Source of the DNA: Clostridiales bacterium
Lineage (GTDB): Bacteria; Bacillota; Clostridia; Christensenellales; Borkfalkiaceae
Length of the DNA stretch: 64,000 bases
Direction: 5' to 3'
NCBI GenBank assembly: GCA_015069495.1
Contig: SVIN01000003.1
Location: 1-64,000, forward strand
Each line of letters starts with the position of its first letter. Position 1 is the first letter of the stretch. The notes under the pieces were generated by a model, which saw only the letters and a program-made list of their open reading frames with translations, was not told the DNA's origin and ran no database searches. Of the stretch, positions 27,309-37,326 are shown in pieces. Both the position numbers and the translations under genes were made by a program.

Positions 27309-29480
27309 TTATTTCGTTTTCATTTTCATGGAAAGACCGATACGATTTTTCTTAACGTCTACTTCCTTTACGCGCACTTTAACCACTTGACCAACCTTCA
27401 ATACTTCAGACGGATGGCGAATATATCGTTCAGTAATTTCAGAAATATGTACCAAACCGTCCTGATGGACACCGATATCGATAAATGCGCCAAAGTCGAT
27501 AACGTTACGGACTGTACCAGTCAATTCCATACCAACTTTCAAATCCTCAATCCCCATAATATCTTTACGCAAAGTAGGCGCGGGTAAACCTTCACGGATA
27601 TCTCTGCCCGGTTTCATCAATTCGGTAACGATATCGGAAAGAGTAGCACGGTCCAGTTCTGTTTCCTTTGCTGCCTTTTCTTCGCCATATGCCTTGATTT
27701 TTTGACGAAGATCATCAATTCTGCGCGCTTTTACATCCTCTTTGGTGTAAGAGAACAACGCCAACAATTTTTCCGCTTTTGCGTAAGATTCAGGGTGAAC
27801 TGCTGTATTATCCAAAATGTTTTCACCACCATCAATACGCAAGAAACCCGCGCATTGCGTGTACGCCTTTTCGCCAAGTTTAGGAACTTTTAACAACTGC
27901 TTACGCGATTTGAATTTGCCGTTTTCTTCACGATAAGCAACAATATTTTTTGCCACAGCAGAGTTAAGCCCCGCGACAAATTTCAACAAAGAAACGCTTG
28001 CCGTGTTCAAGTCCACCCCAACGCTGTTTACACAGTCTTCCAAAACCCCCGACAATGCGCCGTCCAGACGTTTTTCGTTCATATCGTGTTGATATTGACC
28101 AACCCCAATCGATTTCGGGTCAATCTTAATCAATTCTGCCAAAGGATCTTGCAGGCGGCGGGCGATTGATACCGCACTGCGCGCAGTAACGTCGTAATCG
28201 GGGAATTCTTCCGCGCCGAGTGCGCTTGCAGAATATACGGAAGCCCCCGCCTCGTTTACGATTACGTAGCCGACTTCTCTGCCCGTTTCCGCTTTAATTT
28301 CCTTGATCAATTCCGCAATGAAAATTTCACTTTCTTTGCTTGCCGTACCATTACCGCAAGAAATAACCTCGACCGCATATTTTTCAATCAATTTCTTTAA
28401 AACGACTTTTGCTTCCGCCGTTTTGTTTTGCGGGGGCGTAGGGAATACGACCGTCTTATCCAATACTTTACCCGTACCGTCTACTACACAAATTTTACAA
28501 CCTGTACGGAATGCAGGGTCCCACCCCATCGTAATTTTATCCTTGACGGGTGGTTGCATCAAAAGCGGCTTCAAATTGACTTCAAACATTTTAATGGCTT
28601 GTTCACTTGCATCGTCAAACAACTGCGCACGCACTTCACGTTCTACCGAAGGTGCAATCAAACGGTCGTAACCATCTTCCGCCGCTTCTTTGACAATGAC
28701 ACTGCTTTCCCCACCGTCTTTGAGGAAGCTTGCGCCCGTGATACGTTTCGCAAAATCCGTATCTACAACAATCGAAACCTTCAAAAATTCTTCCTTTTCC
28801 CCGCGATTTAAGGCAAGAACACGGTGGCTTTTGATTTCGGAAACGGGTTCTTGGTATTCCGCATACATGCCGTATGTTTTCGTTTCATCTGCCTCCGCTT
28901 TGCCTTTTGCATAAGCGGAAACAATTTCCCCATGTTTAAAGAAGAAATTACGCAATTTTTTACGTGTTGCCGCATCATCGGAAATAATTTCCGCAATGAT
29001 ATCTCTTGCGCCGTCGATTGCATCGTCTACGGTTTTTACTTCTTCAGTGATGTACTTTTCCGCCTCTTCGCGTACTTTAAAAGATTTATCTTGCGCTAAA
29101 ATTGCATCCGCAAACGGTTGTAACCCCTTCGCAATAGCAACCGAGGCGCGCGTTTTACGTTTCTGCTTATAAGGACGGTAAATATCTTCCACTTCCGTCA
29201 AAATTGCAGCCTTTTCCAATGCAAGGCGGATTTCTTCCGTCATTTTACCTTGTTCCGTAATTGCGTTGGCTACTTCCTCTTTACGCTTTTCCAAATTACG
29301 AAGATAGGTAAGACGATCAAACAAATCTCTCAAAATTTGATCGTCGCAACTGCCAGTCATTTCTTTACGGTAACGCGCGATAAAAGGAATTGTATTTCCT
29401 TCGTCAATCAGCGATACAATATTTTTTACGTGCGTAGGATTTAAGTTAAATTCTTGCGTAATCGTTTGTAAAATGTCCAT
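27309..29480 (-). CDS. tex: Tex family RNA-binding transcription accessory protein
   Basis: A 723-residue Tex/YhgF homologue. Domains in order: N-terminal helical region (IPFIARYRKEMTG), YqgF-like RNase H fold (about 325-450; DPAFRTGCKICVVD), helix-hairpin-helix motifs (about 485-560) and a C-terminal S1 domain (about 645-715; GTVRNVIDFGAFIDIGVHQDGLVHIS). Tex binds nucleic acid and is implicated in transcription and toxin expression. Last gene of the uvrC operon, 10 bp after the AlkD-like gene; AAGGAAAAATTT precedes the ATG. Confidence 0.93.
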   Translation of the reverse strand: MDILQTITQEFNLNPTHVKNIVSLIDEGNTIPFIARYRKEMTGSCDDQILRDLFDRLTYLRNLEKRKEEVANAITEQGKMTEEIRLALEKAAILTEVEDIYRPYKQKRKTRASVAIAKGLQPFADAILAQDKSFKVREEAEKYITEEVKTVDDAIDGARDIIAEIISDDAATRKKLRNFFFKHGEIVSAYAKGKAEADETKTYGMYAEYQEPVSEIKSHRVLALNRGEKEEFLKVSIVVDTDFAKRITGASFLKDGGESSVIVKEAAEDGYDRLIAPSVEREVRAQLFDDASEQAIKMFEVNLKPLLMQPPVKDKITMGWDPAFRTGCKICVVDGTGKVLDKTVVFPTPPQNKTAEAKVVLKKLIEKYAVEVISCGNGTASKESEIFIAELIKEIKAETGREVGYVIVNEAGASVYSASALGAEEFPDYDVTARSAVSIARRLQDPLAELIKIDPKSIGVGQYQHDMNEKRLDGALSGVLEDCVNSVGVDLNTASVSLLKFVAGLNSAVAKNIVAYREENGKFKSRKQLLKVPKLGEKAYTQCAGFLRIDGGENILDNTAVHPESYAKAEKLLALFSYTKEDVKARRIDDLRQKIKAYGEEKAAKETELDRATLSDIVTELMKPGRDIREGLPAPTLRKDIMGIEDLKVGMELTGTVRNVIDFGAFIDIGVHQDGLVHISEITERYIRHPSEVLKVGQVVKVRVKEVDVKKNRIGLSMKMKTK

Positions 29481-29490
29481 AAATTTTTCC

Positions 29491-30171
29491 TTATTTGTTA
29501 TAATTTTCTATTTTTAAAGACCGTAAAAAGTCTTTTTGGTTTTGAGTTAAACGCAAACTTTCGATTGCTTTTTGAATGGCTTTATTATGTGTTTTTGCAT
29601 CCGTAATATGCCGTTTGAGAAGCTCTACCCCGCACTCGTATTCTTTTATAAGAATTTCTGCTATGAGCCAAGCAACCGCCATATAAACGTAATAATAAGA
29701 CGTATCCGCCTTTATGATAAAACTTTCTATATCGGATAGATATTCTTTTTTTATATATTCATTCAAGAGTACTACCAAGGGATATCGTTGCTGATATTCA
29801 CCGCCTTGCGCAAACGTTGCTTGTAATACGGGCAAAAACACCTGCTTGTGTTCACGAATGCATTTCACCTTAAAACTGTCGCAAAGCGCCCAATTATCCA
29901 TCCAAGAAACACAATCGTTTAGATGCACAAGAAATTGTTCGTACGGCAATTGCGATACCTGCGTCAGTTTAATAAATACAACTTCATAATATTCGTTGGG
30001 AAACGATAAAATCTCTTCCATATTCGCCATATATTGTTTGGCGATTTTTCGCAGCATCGGGGTTCGCACACCGAGAATGATTCGTTCGGTAAAAATCAAC
30101 CGCCGTTGAAAATTGGCAAAAGATTCGTCCGCGTAGGATTGTAATAGTTCAATAAAGTCCAAATACTTCAT
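29491..30171 (-). CDS. AlkD-like DNA alkylation repair protein
   Basis: A 226-residue all-helical HEAT-repeat-like protein of the DNA alkylation repair family. It contains GVRTPMLRKIAKQY and WMDNWALCDSFKVKC, the Trp-Asp motif of AlkD where Asp supports removal of N3/N7-alkyl bases. The ATG at 30171 has GGAGGG six bases upstream; an upstream start at 30198 is unsupported. It overlaps the 3' end of the deoxyinosine glycosylase gene by 23 bp, a sign of coupling between two base-excision enzymes. Confidence 0.85.
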   Translation of the reverse strand: MKYLDFIELLQSYADESFANFQRRLIFTERIILGVRTPMLRKIAKQYMANMEEILSFPNEYYEVVFIKLTQVSQLPYEQFLVHLNDCVSWMDNWALCDSFKVKCIREHKQVFLPVLQATFAQGGEYQQRYPLVVLLNEYIKKEYLSDIESFIIKADTSYYYVYMAVAWLIAEILIKEYECGVELLKRHITDAKTHNKAIQKAIESLRLTQNQKDFLRSLKIENYNK

Positions 30172-30640
30172 CGAGCGCCCTCCGCCAAATTTCTTCATTA
30201 TATCGCGGATTTGCGGGGCTTGTCGAAGGCATCTTCGCGTATGATATGGTTAAATTGGCATAATCTTCCATAAAAAGTTGATAAGACAGCGCGCCGTTTA
30301 ACAGTATCTTTTCAATGGGCGCATTGTTGATAACTTCGCTTAAATCCGCTTTCACAGCGTTTTTCACTGATGCATCTGCCGACCCGATGATTTCACAGGA
30401 TACAACCATATCCCAAAGCGCGATTTTGCGCCTTCTTAGAAAGTCTTTCTTCCCCTCGATTGTATCAGGTATCGATTCCTTGAAATACCCGCACAGCATT
30501 CTCCAAAAGCGATTTTGTTTGTGTCCGTAATAAAAATCGATTTCACGGCTTTTTACCGATGGGAAACTACCCAAAATCAAAACACGGCTCTCCTTATCGA
30601 ATACAGGCGCAAAACCGATTTTACGATTATCCGTTTCCAT
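30149..30640 (-). CDS. DNA-deoxyinosine glycosylase (UDG superfamily family 6)
   Basis: A 163-residue uracil-DNA-glycosylase fold protein. The active-site loop reads LILGSFPSVKSRE (about 25-37), followed by FYYGHKQNRFW and, at the C-terminal end, MPSTSPANPRYNEEIW, the pattern of hypoxanthine-DNA glycosylases that excise deaminated adenine. The ATG lies two bases after the M16 stop codon without a clear ribosome site, so translation is probably coupled. Confidence 0.85.
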   Translation of the reverse strand: METDNRKIGFAPVFDKESRVLILGSFPSVKSREIDFYYGHKQNRFWRMLCGYFKESIPDTIEGKKDFLRRRKIALWDMVVSCEIIGSADASVKNAVKADLSEVINNAPIEKILLNGALSYQLFMEDYANLTISYAKMPSTSPANPRYNEEIWRRALDEVFGLY

Positions 30641-30642
30641 CG

Positions 30643-31881
30643 TTATAAAGCAAACGGTTTATCGGTATTCCCTACCAAAGCAACCGCCTTTTTACTCTCG
30701 TCAAACATGACAGTCAAAGCCTCTTGTGCGTCTTGATAAGTCATTGCATTCAATCGATTTAACTTGTCTTCAAAGTCAAATATTTTATTGAAATTCAGCA
30801 TATATTTCCCATAGAGAAGCATCTGTGAGTTGCTGCTCTCGTTGCTGAAAAACATCCCTGCTTTCATTTGTTCGCGACTGCGCATAAATTCATCTTCGGT
30901 GATCCCTTCTTTTTTCATAGTGGCAATAACCGTATTGATTGCATCGTACGCTTCTTGCGCATTGGCAGGATTTACCCCCGCATAGATATTTTGCGTTGCG
31001 CATTGAGGGAATGGCGACAAATAGGAATACACCGAATACGCCAACCCACGTTTTTCACGCACTTCTTGGAATAATCTTGCACTCATCGAACCGCCCAAAA
31101 TAGAATTCAATGCATTGACCACGTCTTCACGATTATCTCCGCGAGGTACAGACGGATAGGCAATAGCAAGATGCATTTGCTCGATGGGTTTTTGTTTGAC
31201 TAAACTCTTATGGCAGGTAATAACGTTGGGAGTTCTTGCCTCGAAACATCCTTTTTCCAACGTACCGAAATAGCTTTCCACAAGCGCCTGCGCGGTTGTA
31301 AAATCAATGCCGCCTGCAAAGGAAATTACGATATTCTCAGGACAATATCTCGCTCTTTTATAACGTTGCATATCATCCACGGTAAAACTTTTGACGTTTT
31401 TCGCCGTACCGAGAATATTTCGGCCGTAATTTTCCGTGCCGTAATAGGCTTGCGCAAGCAAATCCAAGCACAAATCTTCAGGCGTATCTTCATTCATGGA
31501 AATTTCTTCACAAACCACCCCTTTTTCTCTTTCCATCTCCTCTTCAGGGAAAGTGGAGTTCAAAAAAAGGTCGGACAGAAGCTCAAAACACGACACGGTA
31601 TGATCGGACGTACACTTGGAATAATAGCAGGTCAAATCCTTACCCGTAAACGCATTCACCTGCGCTCCCAAGCGGTCGAAAGCATCCGAAATCTCAAAAG
31701 CATTACGCTTATGCGTACCCTTGAATTGCATGTGTTCGATAAAATGAGAAATCCCATCTTCCGCATCCGTTTCCGCGCTTGCGCCCGTTCCGACGAGAAT
31801 CCCCATCGTAACCGACATCAAGCCTTCCATTTTTTTCACAACGAGCCGTAACCCATTTTCATATTTCTTTTCGTAAACCAT
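30643..31881 (-). CDS. M16 family zinc peptidase
   Basis: A 412-residue pitrilysin/processing-peptidase-like protein. The inverted zinc motif HFIEH is at residues 46-50 with the third ligand region EREKGVVCEEISMNED near 110-125; the second half (REKRGLAYSVYSYLSPF) carries the conserved Arg-Tyr pair. Substrate unknown; homologues are often encoded beside polynucleotide phosphorylase or dapG but here beside a NodB-like gene. I chose the ATG at 31881 (AAAGG ten bases upstream); an ATG at 31890 is the alternative and would overlap the previous gene. Confidence 0.9.
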   Translation of the reverse strand: MVYEKKYENGLRLVVKKMEGLMSVTMGILVGTGASAETDAEDGISHFIEHMQFKGTHKRNAFEISDAFDRLGAQVNAFTGKDLTCYYSKCTSDHTVSCFELLSDLFLNSTFPEEEMEREKGVVCEEISMNEDTPEDLCLDLLAQAYYGTENYGRNILGTAKNVKSFTVDDMQRYKRARYCPENIVISFAGGIDFTTAQALVESYFGTLEKGCFEARTPNVITCHKSLVKQKPIEQMHLAIAYPSVPRGDNREDVVNALNSILGGSMSARLFQEVREKRGLAYSVYSYLSPFPQCATQNIYAGVNPANAQEAYDAINTVIATMKKEGITEDEFMRSREQMKAGMFFSNESSNSQMLLYGKYMLNFNKIFDFEDKLNRLNAMTYQDAQEALTVMFDESKKAVALVGNTDKPFAL

Positions 31882-31882
31882 A

Positions 31883-32617
31883 TTATCCATCCTTTTGTAT
31901 ATTTTGTGAAACCGTCACGGTTTCCAAACCATTCGATTGGTAAAATTTCAATATATCTTCTAAAGCATCCGCTGTTTCCTTCATGGGATGCATCAAGATA
32001 AAATCACCAATCTGTACGTTTTTTGTCGCGCGCGTGTAAATAACTGCCGCGTTTTTATCCCGCCAATCGACGGTGTCCTTAGACCATAAAATCGTCGTCA
32101 TTCCTAAAGCGTTTACAGCCTGTAAAGTATAATCGTTATATGCGCCCGAAGGCGGGGCAAACAAGGTTGGTGCACAACCGATTGCCATTTCGATAAAACG
32201 ATTGCATTCGGCAATTTCCTTTTGGTTATTCAGCAAATCCAATTTATTATGGTCCTTGTGAAAATAGCCATGATTGCCAATTTCATGTCCTGCCGCATAA
32301 ATATCCCGCAAGCAATCCACGTTATCGTCCGCCCAACAACCGCCGATAAAAAAGGTTGCCGTTGCCTCATACGCTTGTAAAATGTCTAAAATGCGGTATA
32401 CCTCTTCCGTCCCCCAATACACGTTAAACATCAAGGATACACCCTTGGCATTTTCCCCCGCTTGACGGTAAATTTTCACCTCGTTCGTTTCCGCGGAAAC
32501 CTCCTCATCAATCGGTGCCAAGCACAACGCACCAAGAGTGAGAATTAGTGTCCCCAAGATGATATTACTTGCCAACTTCATACGAATTACATGCGGTAAA
32601 TTCTGCATTTCTCTCAT
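31883..32617 (-). CDS. NodB-fold polysaccharide deacetylase-like protein, catalytic Asp replaced
   Basis: A 244-residue protein with an N-terminal membrane anchor (about 17-36) and an extracellular NodB domain. Motif 2 GHEIGNHGYFHKDH (zinc His pair), LFAPPSGAYN and LWSKDTVDW are present, but motif 1, normally TFDDG or FDxxWG, reads MFNVYWG, so the catalytic Asp is Asn. The layout resembles sporulation deacetylases of the PdaB type. It may be an inactive or altered enzyme. The ATG at 32617 has AGGAG ten bases upstream. Confidence 0.8.
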   Translation of the reverse strand: MREMQNLPHVIRMKLASNIILGTLILTLGALCLAPIDEEVSAETNEVKIYRQAGENAKGVSLMFNVYWGTEEVYRILDILQAYEATATFFIGGCWADDNVDCLRDIYAAGHEIGNHGYFHKDHNKLDLLNNQKEIAECNRFIEMAIGCAPTLFAPPSGAYNDYTLQAVNALGMTTILWSKDTVDWRDKNAAVIYTRATKNVQIGDFILMHPMKETADALEDILKFYQSNGLETVTVSQNIQKDG

Positions 32618-32692
32618 CAAAAAGCCACTCCTGAAAAAGTATTTTTATTTATCATATTTTTTATCTTTTCAGGATATGCTTTTTAGAACTTG

Positions 32693-35092
32693 TTAACGAA
32701 TTTTAACGATGGTAACCCCTGTTTCCCCTTCGCCGTATTTACCAAGACGGTATTCGGCAACGTTGCGGTGCGTACGTAAATAATCGTGTATTCCCGCGCG
32801 GAGTTTTCCCGTACCGACACCATGCACAATGCGCACTTCTTCCAAGTTCGCAATAACGGCAGAATCGATAAACGCTTCCACCTCGGGCAATGCTTCGTGC
32901 ACGGTCAAACCGATGACGTTGATTTCCAAGGTAGGTGCAGGCTTGGGGTTGAGGGATTTTTTCACCTGCACCCGTTCGTCCGCTTTCTTCGTTTGCCATT
33001 TCTTTTTAGATACAGTTTGCGTTTTTGTTTCCCGAATTACAATCGACAAATCGGAAATTTTACAACGCATACGCAAACTTCCGCAAAGAACCTCTGCTTC
33101 CCCTTTTCCATGACGAATATTCAACACCTCGCCTTCCTGCCCGAAAGTTTTCACAAAAACCTTGTCGCCAATCTGTAATCTATCGGCTTTTACAGGCGCG
33201 TATTGCGGTGTATTTTCCTCTTCCTCATCACTTTCATACACTTTATCGGAAAGCTTATTTTTCAGCGTTCTTGCCTTGATTAAATCATTTTCCGATAAGC
33301 GTTCCTGCGCGAATATATTTTCAATTTCACGTAAAATTTCTTCCGCATCAGCGGCGCGTTCGTTAATGATACGGCGGGATTCAGCCTTGGCAGAAACGTA
33401 CAATTTTTCCTTTTCTTTTTTCAGCTTCTCACGCTCGCTTTCCAAAATCTGCAATTTTTCATGCCACTCAGCTTTCAATCGATTGCTTGCCAACAAAGCT
33501 TCTTCCGCTTGAATACGGCTTTCTTCCGCACTACGCACGATATTTTCAAATTTTTGCGCGTCTTCGGAAAGGTTAGACAAAGCATCTTGTAAAATGCTTT
33601 CTTTTAACCCTAAACGACGTGAAATCGCAAGCGCGTTACTCGACCCAGGCAACCCAATATGCATCACGTATAAAGGTTGTAAAGTATTCGCGTCAAATTC
33701 CATGCAAGCATTTTCAATACCTTTTGCTGCAAAGGCAAATTCCTTTAAGGCTGTATAATGCGTAGTGACTACCCCTGCACACCCTGTATCTAAAAGATGG
33801 GATACAATAGCCTTTGCCAATGCTTGCCCCTCATCGGGATCGGTACCACCGCCCAATTCGTCAATTAAAACCAAACTATTTTGATTCGCTGAATTAACGA
33901 TATTGATAATATTGGTAATATGCGAAGAAAATGTCGATAAACTCTCCTCGATACTTTGCGCATCGCCTACGTCACAGAAAATTTCTTCAAAGGTAGACAA
34001 CGTAGCGCGTTTTGCGGGGATAAACAAGCCGCACATTGCCATCAGGCAAAACAGTCCGACCATTTTCAAGGTGACCGTCTTACCGCCCGTATTTGGACCG
34101 CTTATCAAAAGAAAACGATAATCTTTTCCAAGAGAAATGCTGACAGGAACAACTTTTTTGCGGTCAATCAATGGATGTCTTCCACAATCAATATCAATGA
34201 CTCCGAAACCGTTGATTTCAGGTTTTACGCAAGACAATTTATATGCATATTCCGCGCGAGCGTAATAGCTGTCAATTTCCTCCAACACCTCGATATCTAC
34301 CGCGAGTTCGTCGCTCATAAAGCCAACTCTGCGGGAAAGTTCACCCAAGATTCGTTCCACTTCCTCTTTTTCGTCGATTTGCAAGGAGCGAAGCTCGTTA
34401 TTCATTTCCAAAATTTCTTCGGGTTCAATAAAGAATGTCGCCCCGCTTGCCGAACGGTCATGGATAAACCCTTTGATATTTCGCTTATATTCAGCGCGGA
34501 CGGGTAATACGTAACGGTTGTCACGCATGGTGATAATACCGTCTTGTAAATATTTCCCCTCGCTCCCCACCAAATATTCGGACAAGCGAGAACGGATGCG
34601 TTCATTCAACAATCGAATTTCACGGCGAAGGCTGTACAGCTTATCGCTGGCATAATCGCTCACTTCGGTATCATTTAAAATCTTCGTGCGTATATCTTCT
34701 TCTAAATTCGCATCGAAATACAATCTATCCGACAACAAACGCACCTCTGTAATCGAATCATCCGTCACCCCTTTGATAGAGGTGTAAGCAATACGCGCAG
34801 AGCGTAACAGATTTTCCGCCTTTAACAATTCACCGCATGTCAAAGCCGAACCTTTTTTCGCACGTCCCAATTCATCGGAAAAAGCGGGGAAAGATTCGAT
34901 TTTGGAAATGCCATGCTGAAACAACAAGGTAAGACATTCTTCCGTGGTATTCAAACGGCGTTTTGCTTCTTTGGGGTCGGAAGCGGGTTCTAAGACCTGC
35001 AAACGCTGTTTCCCACCGTCCAAAACCGCATATTCTGCCGCAAGCGATAAAATTTTATTCAATTCTGTTTTTTCAATCGCTCTTTGATTCAT
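32693..35092 (-). CDS. mutS2: MutS2 ATPase/endonuclease
   Basis: A 799-residue MutS2. It lacks the MutS mismatch-binding N-terminus, has a helical core, the ATPase with Walker A SGPNTGGKTVTLK and Walker B LVLIDELGGGTDPDEGQAL, a coiled-coil stalk (about 510-620) and a C-terminal Smr domain (about 725-799) with VRIVHGVGTGKLR. MutS2 limits recombination and rescues collided ribosomes in other Firmicutes. The ATG at 35092 has AAGGAT four bases upstream. Sits in the uvrC operon 11 bp after the U32 gene. Confidence 0.95.
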   Translation of the reverse strand: MNQRAIEKTELNKILSLAAEYAVLDGGKQRLQVLEPASDPKEAKRRLNTTEECLTLLFQHGISKIESFPAFSDELGRAKKGSALTCGELLKAENLLRSARIAYTSIKGVTDDSITEVRLLSDRLYFDANLEEDIRTKILNDTEVSDYASDKLYSLRREIRLLNERIRSRLSEYLVGSEGKYLQDGIITMRDNRYVLPVRAEYKRNIKGFIHDRSASGATFFIEPEEILEMNNELRSLQIDEKEEVERILGELSRRVGFMSDELAVDIEVLEEIDSYYARAEYAYKLSCVKPEINGFGVIDIDCGRHPLIDRKKVVPVSISLGKDYRFLLISGPNTGGKTVTLKMVGLFCLMAMCGLFIPAKRATLSTFEEIFCDVGDAQSIEESLSTFSSHITNIINIVNSANQNSLVLIDELGGGTDPDEGQALAKAIVSHLLDTGCAGVVTTHYTALKEFAFAAKGIENACMEFDANTLQPLYVMHIGLPGSSNALAISRRLGLKESILQDALSNLSEDAQKFENIVRSAEESRIQAEEALLASNRLKAEWHEKLQILESEREKLKKEKEKLYVSAKAESRRIINERAADAEEILREIENIFAQERLSENDLIKARTLKNKLSDKVYESDEEEENTPQYAPVKADRLQIGDKVFVKTFGQEGEVLNIRHGKGEAEVLCGSLRMRCKISDLSIVIRETKTQTVSKKKWQTKKADERVQVKKSLNPKPAPTLEINVIGLTVHEALPEVEAFIDSAVIANLEEVRIVHGVGTGKLRAGIHDYLRTHRNVAEYRLGKYGEGETGVTIVKIR

Positions 35093-35103
35093 ATTTATCC
35101 TTA

Positions 35104-37323
35104 TCAAAGCACGCCGCGCTTATAATGCCCTGACGTACAGTTTTTATAAATTTGCTTTTGTTTGTTTTCACTGTCTTTTGCTTCTACCGCCATACTTTTA
35201 TTGGCAAGCACACTAACGTCCAACAATTTCCCTGCACCTTGTATACCAACGCCAACCAAGTCCGCGCAATTATATACCTCAAATCGACAGTTTCCGTCCG
35301 CGGAAAGATATCTTCTTACGGGGAATACTCTCCCATTCTCATCCGTCAAACCATAGATTTCACGCTTATCGCATTGATTACACGTTTTCCCAAACGGACA
35401 ATAGCACAAATCCATAATTTTAATATTGCCCGAAGCAAGTGCAAACGCCTTATCGCTGACCAACTCTCCACCCTCTTTCTGGTTTAACTCCTTGGAGACA
35501 GCGTAATACGCAACGTTTGGATCGTTCAACAAAGTCATTACGGAGAATTGATTGGTCAAATTAAATCCTGTCCCTGCGAACAACTTTACACCATGTTCTT
35601 TCGCGAAAGTCATTCCGCCGTAATTTTCCGCGTAAATACCGTCTATTTTCTTCATTTCGCACCAATATTCCAAGCGTTCCATATCCTTGGAAGTTGCAAA
35701 TGCGGGATAATATAAGTATTTTTGATGATTTCCATTAACGAAACTTTCGGGTAAATCCAGGGTCCAATCCTGCGGTTTATAGATTGCTATATCACAGACT
35801 ATATCGGCAAAATCGTCTGAGATAACTGCTGTCTTTGTGTTATTGCCAGAAAGAATAGGCGCTGATATGGGATTTACCGTCAGTATTTGCCGTTCTCCCG
35901 TACGGATAAAATCAGAAATTCGTTCATAAACAGTTCTTCTGAATCCATTCAACATTGATTTTGGGATAAAAATATTGCCGTTCACTTCAATGCGGTCAAA
36001 TACAACCTCAAGCGGAAGTCCGTCCGTTTTGATAAAGCAAGCACGTATTTCTTCCTCGCTCAGCGGTCTGTTTTGGGCAGATTGCAAAAGTTCGTTACTT
36101 TCCACACAAACGTTGCCGCACACCGCTTTTGCGGTTTGACCTTCGGTAAACTCAAGCGATAAATGCAACTTTGCGCGCTTTTCATGGGCAAGCACCCTTG
36201 TATTCACTTCGGTATCCGTAGTAATAAACACATTGTCTCCGTTTTTTAAACGGATTTTAGAATCAATGATAAATCCTTTTCCCTGTGTTTTGACAAAGCT
36301 TGCCCCGCCGATTTCACCGCCATCGCGGATAATCTTAAAAGCATCTCCCTTTTGCGGAATAAAACGGCTGTCTACAAAATATTGCGCGTTGAGAACCTTG
36401 ACAACGCCCACCTTTTCGCCAATATGTCCTTGGATTGCCGTAGATAAGAATCGTTTATCCTGACCAAACGCCAAACCTTTGGTATAATTACCGCGATTGT
36501 ATGTGCGTTTTAAGGCGGAAAGATTACGTTCCGTATTGCCCGTTTCATCCAATAACCCACGATAATAGCGCACTGCGGCCGCGACATATTCAGGACGGCG
36601 CATTCTACCCTCAATCTTAAAAGATACAACGCCTGCCTGCTTTAATTTTTCAATATCTTCTCCCACCCCTAAATCGGAAAGAGAAAGTGCATAGTTTAAA
36701 GCTGTATTTTCGTTTCTATCGTAAGCGTATCTCTTACGGCAAGGTTGTTTACAACGCCCGCGATTACCGCTATTTCCACCTACAAACGAAGAAAAATAGC
36801 ATTGTCCCGAAAAACAGGTACAAAGCGCGCCGTGGATAAAGACTTCAGTCTCCATAAATTCGGCAATTTTCTTAATCTCAGCCAACGGAGTTTCCCTTGC
36901 TAAAATCACGCGGGAAAATCCACATTCTTTGGCAAACTTTGCACCCTCAAGCGTACAAACACCCGCCTGCGTGCTCATATGCAAGACGATATCGGGGTAT
37001 GATTCATGAATCGTTTTACCTAAAAATGGATCTTGTAAAATGATTGCATCCGCACCTTCATTCCATGCAAATAAAACATCCTTGAAGAAGTTTTCACTTG
37101 CCTCCGCACCATCCTTAATGACCGTATTTAAAGCAACGTAAACCTTTACCCCCAGCAAATGTGCGCGGAAAAGGATAGAACGGAAATTATCCGCGTCAAA
37201 ATTATCTGCGCCTTGACGGGCGGAAAAGGACGAGGATAAGCCCAAATATATGGCGTTTGCGCCGTTGTTGATTGCCGCCAATGCGCTGTCATAGCTACCT
37301 GCGGGTGCTAAAATTTCCAACAT
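35104..37323 (-). CDS. U32 family protein with DUF3656, probable rRNA/tRNA hydroxylation enzyme
   Basis: A 739-residue peptidase-U32-family protein. The N-terminal TIM-like barrel starts LEILAPAGSYDSALAAINNG; the Cys cluster GALCTCFSGQC...GRCKQPC (about 165-195) is the iron-sulfur site of RlhA/TrhP-type proteins that hydroxylate RNA bases using prephenate. The long middle segment (about 300-480) fits DUF3656, and a further Cys group (CYCPFGKTCNQC) lies near the C-terminus. RlhA-like activity is an inference from family. It lies between a HAD phosphatase gene and mutS2, spaced by 3 and 11 bp. Confidence 0.82.
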   Translation of the reverse strand: MLEILAPAGSYDSALAAINNGANAIYLGLSSSFSARQGADNFDADNFRSILFRAHLLGVKVYVALNTVIKDGAEASENFFKDVLFAWNEGADAIILQDPFLGKTIHESYPDIVLHMSTQAGVCTLEGAKFAKECGFSRVILARETPLAEIKKIAEFMETEVFIHGALCTCFSGQCYFSSFVGGNSGNRGRCKQPCRKRYAYDRNENTALNYALSLSDLGVGEDIEKLKQAGVVSFKIEGRMRRPEYVAAAVRYYRGLLDETGNTERNLSALKRTYNRGNYTKGLAFGQDKRFLSTAIQGHIGEKVGVVKVLNAQYFVDSRFIPQKGDAFKIIRDGGEIGGASFVKTQGKGFIIDSKIRLKNGDNVFITTDTEVNTRVLAHEKRAKLHLSLEFTEGQTAKAVCGNVCVESNELLQSAQNRPLSEEEIRACFIKTDGLPLEVVFDRIEVNGNIFIPKSMLNGFRRTVYERISDFIRTGERQILTVNPISAPILSGNNTKTAVISDDFADIVCDIAIYKPQDWTLDLPESFVNGNHQKYLYYPAFATSKDMERLEYWCEMKKIDGIYAENYGGMTFAKEHGVKLFAGTGFNLTNQFSVMTLLNDPNVAYYAVSKELNQKEGGELVSDKAFALASGNIKIMDLCYCPFGKTCNQCDKREIYGLTDENGRVFPVRRYLSADGNCRFEVYNCADLVGVGIQGAGKLLDVSVLANKSMAVEAKDSENKQKQIYKNCTSGHYKRGVL

Positions 37324-37326
37324 AAC

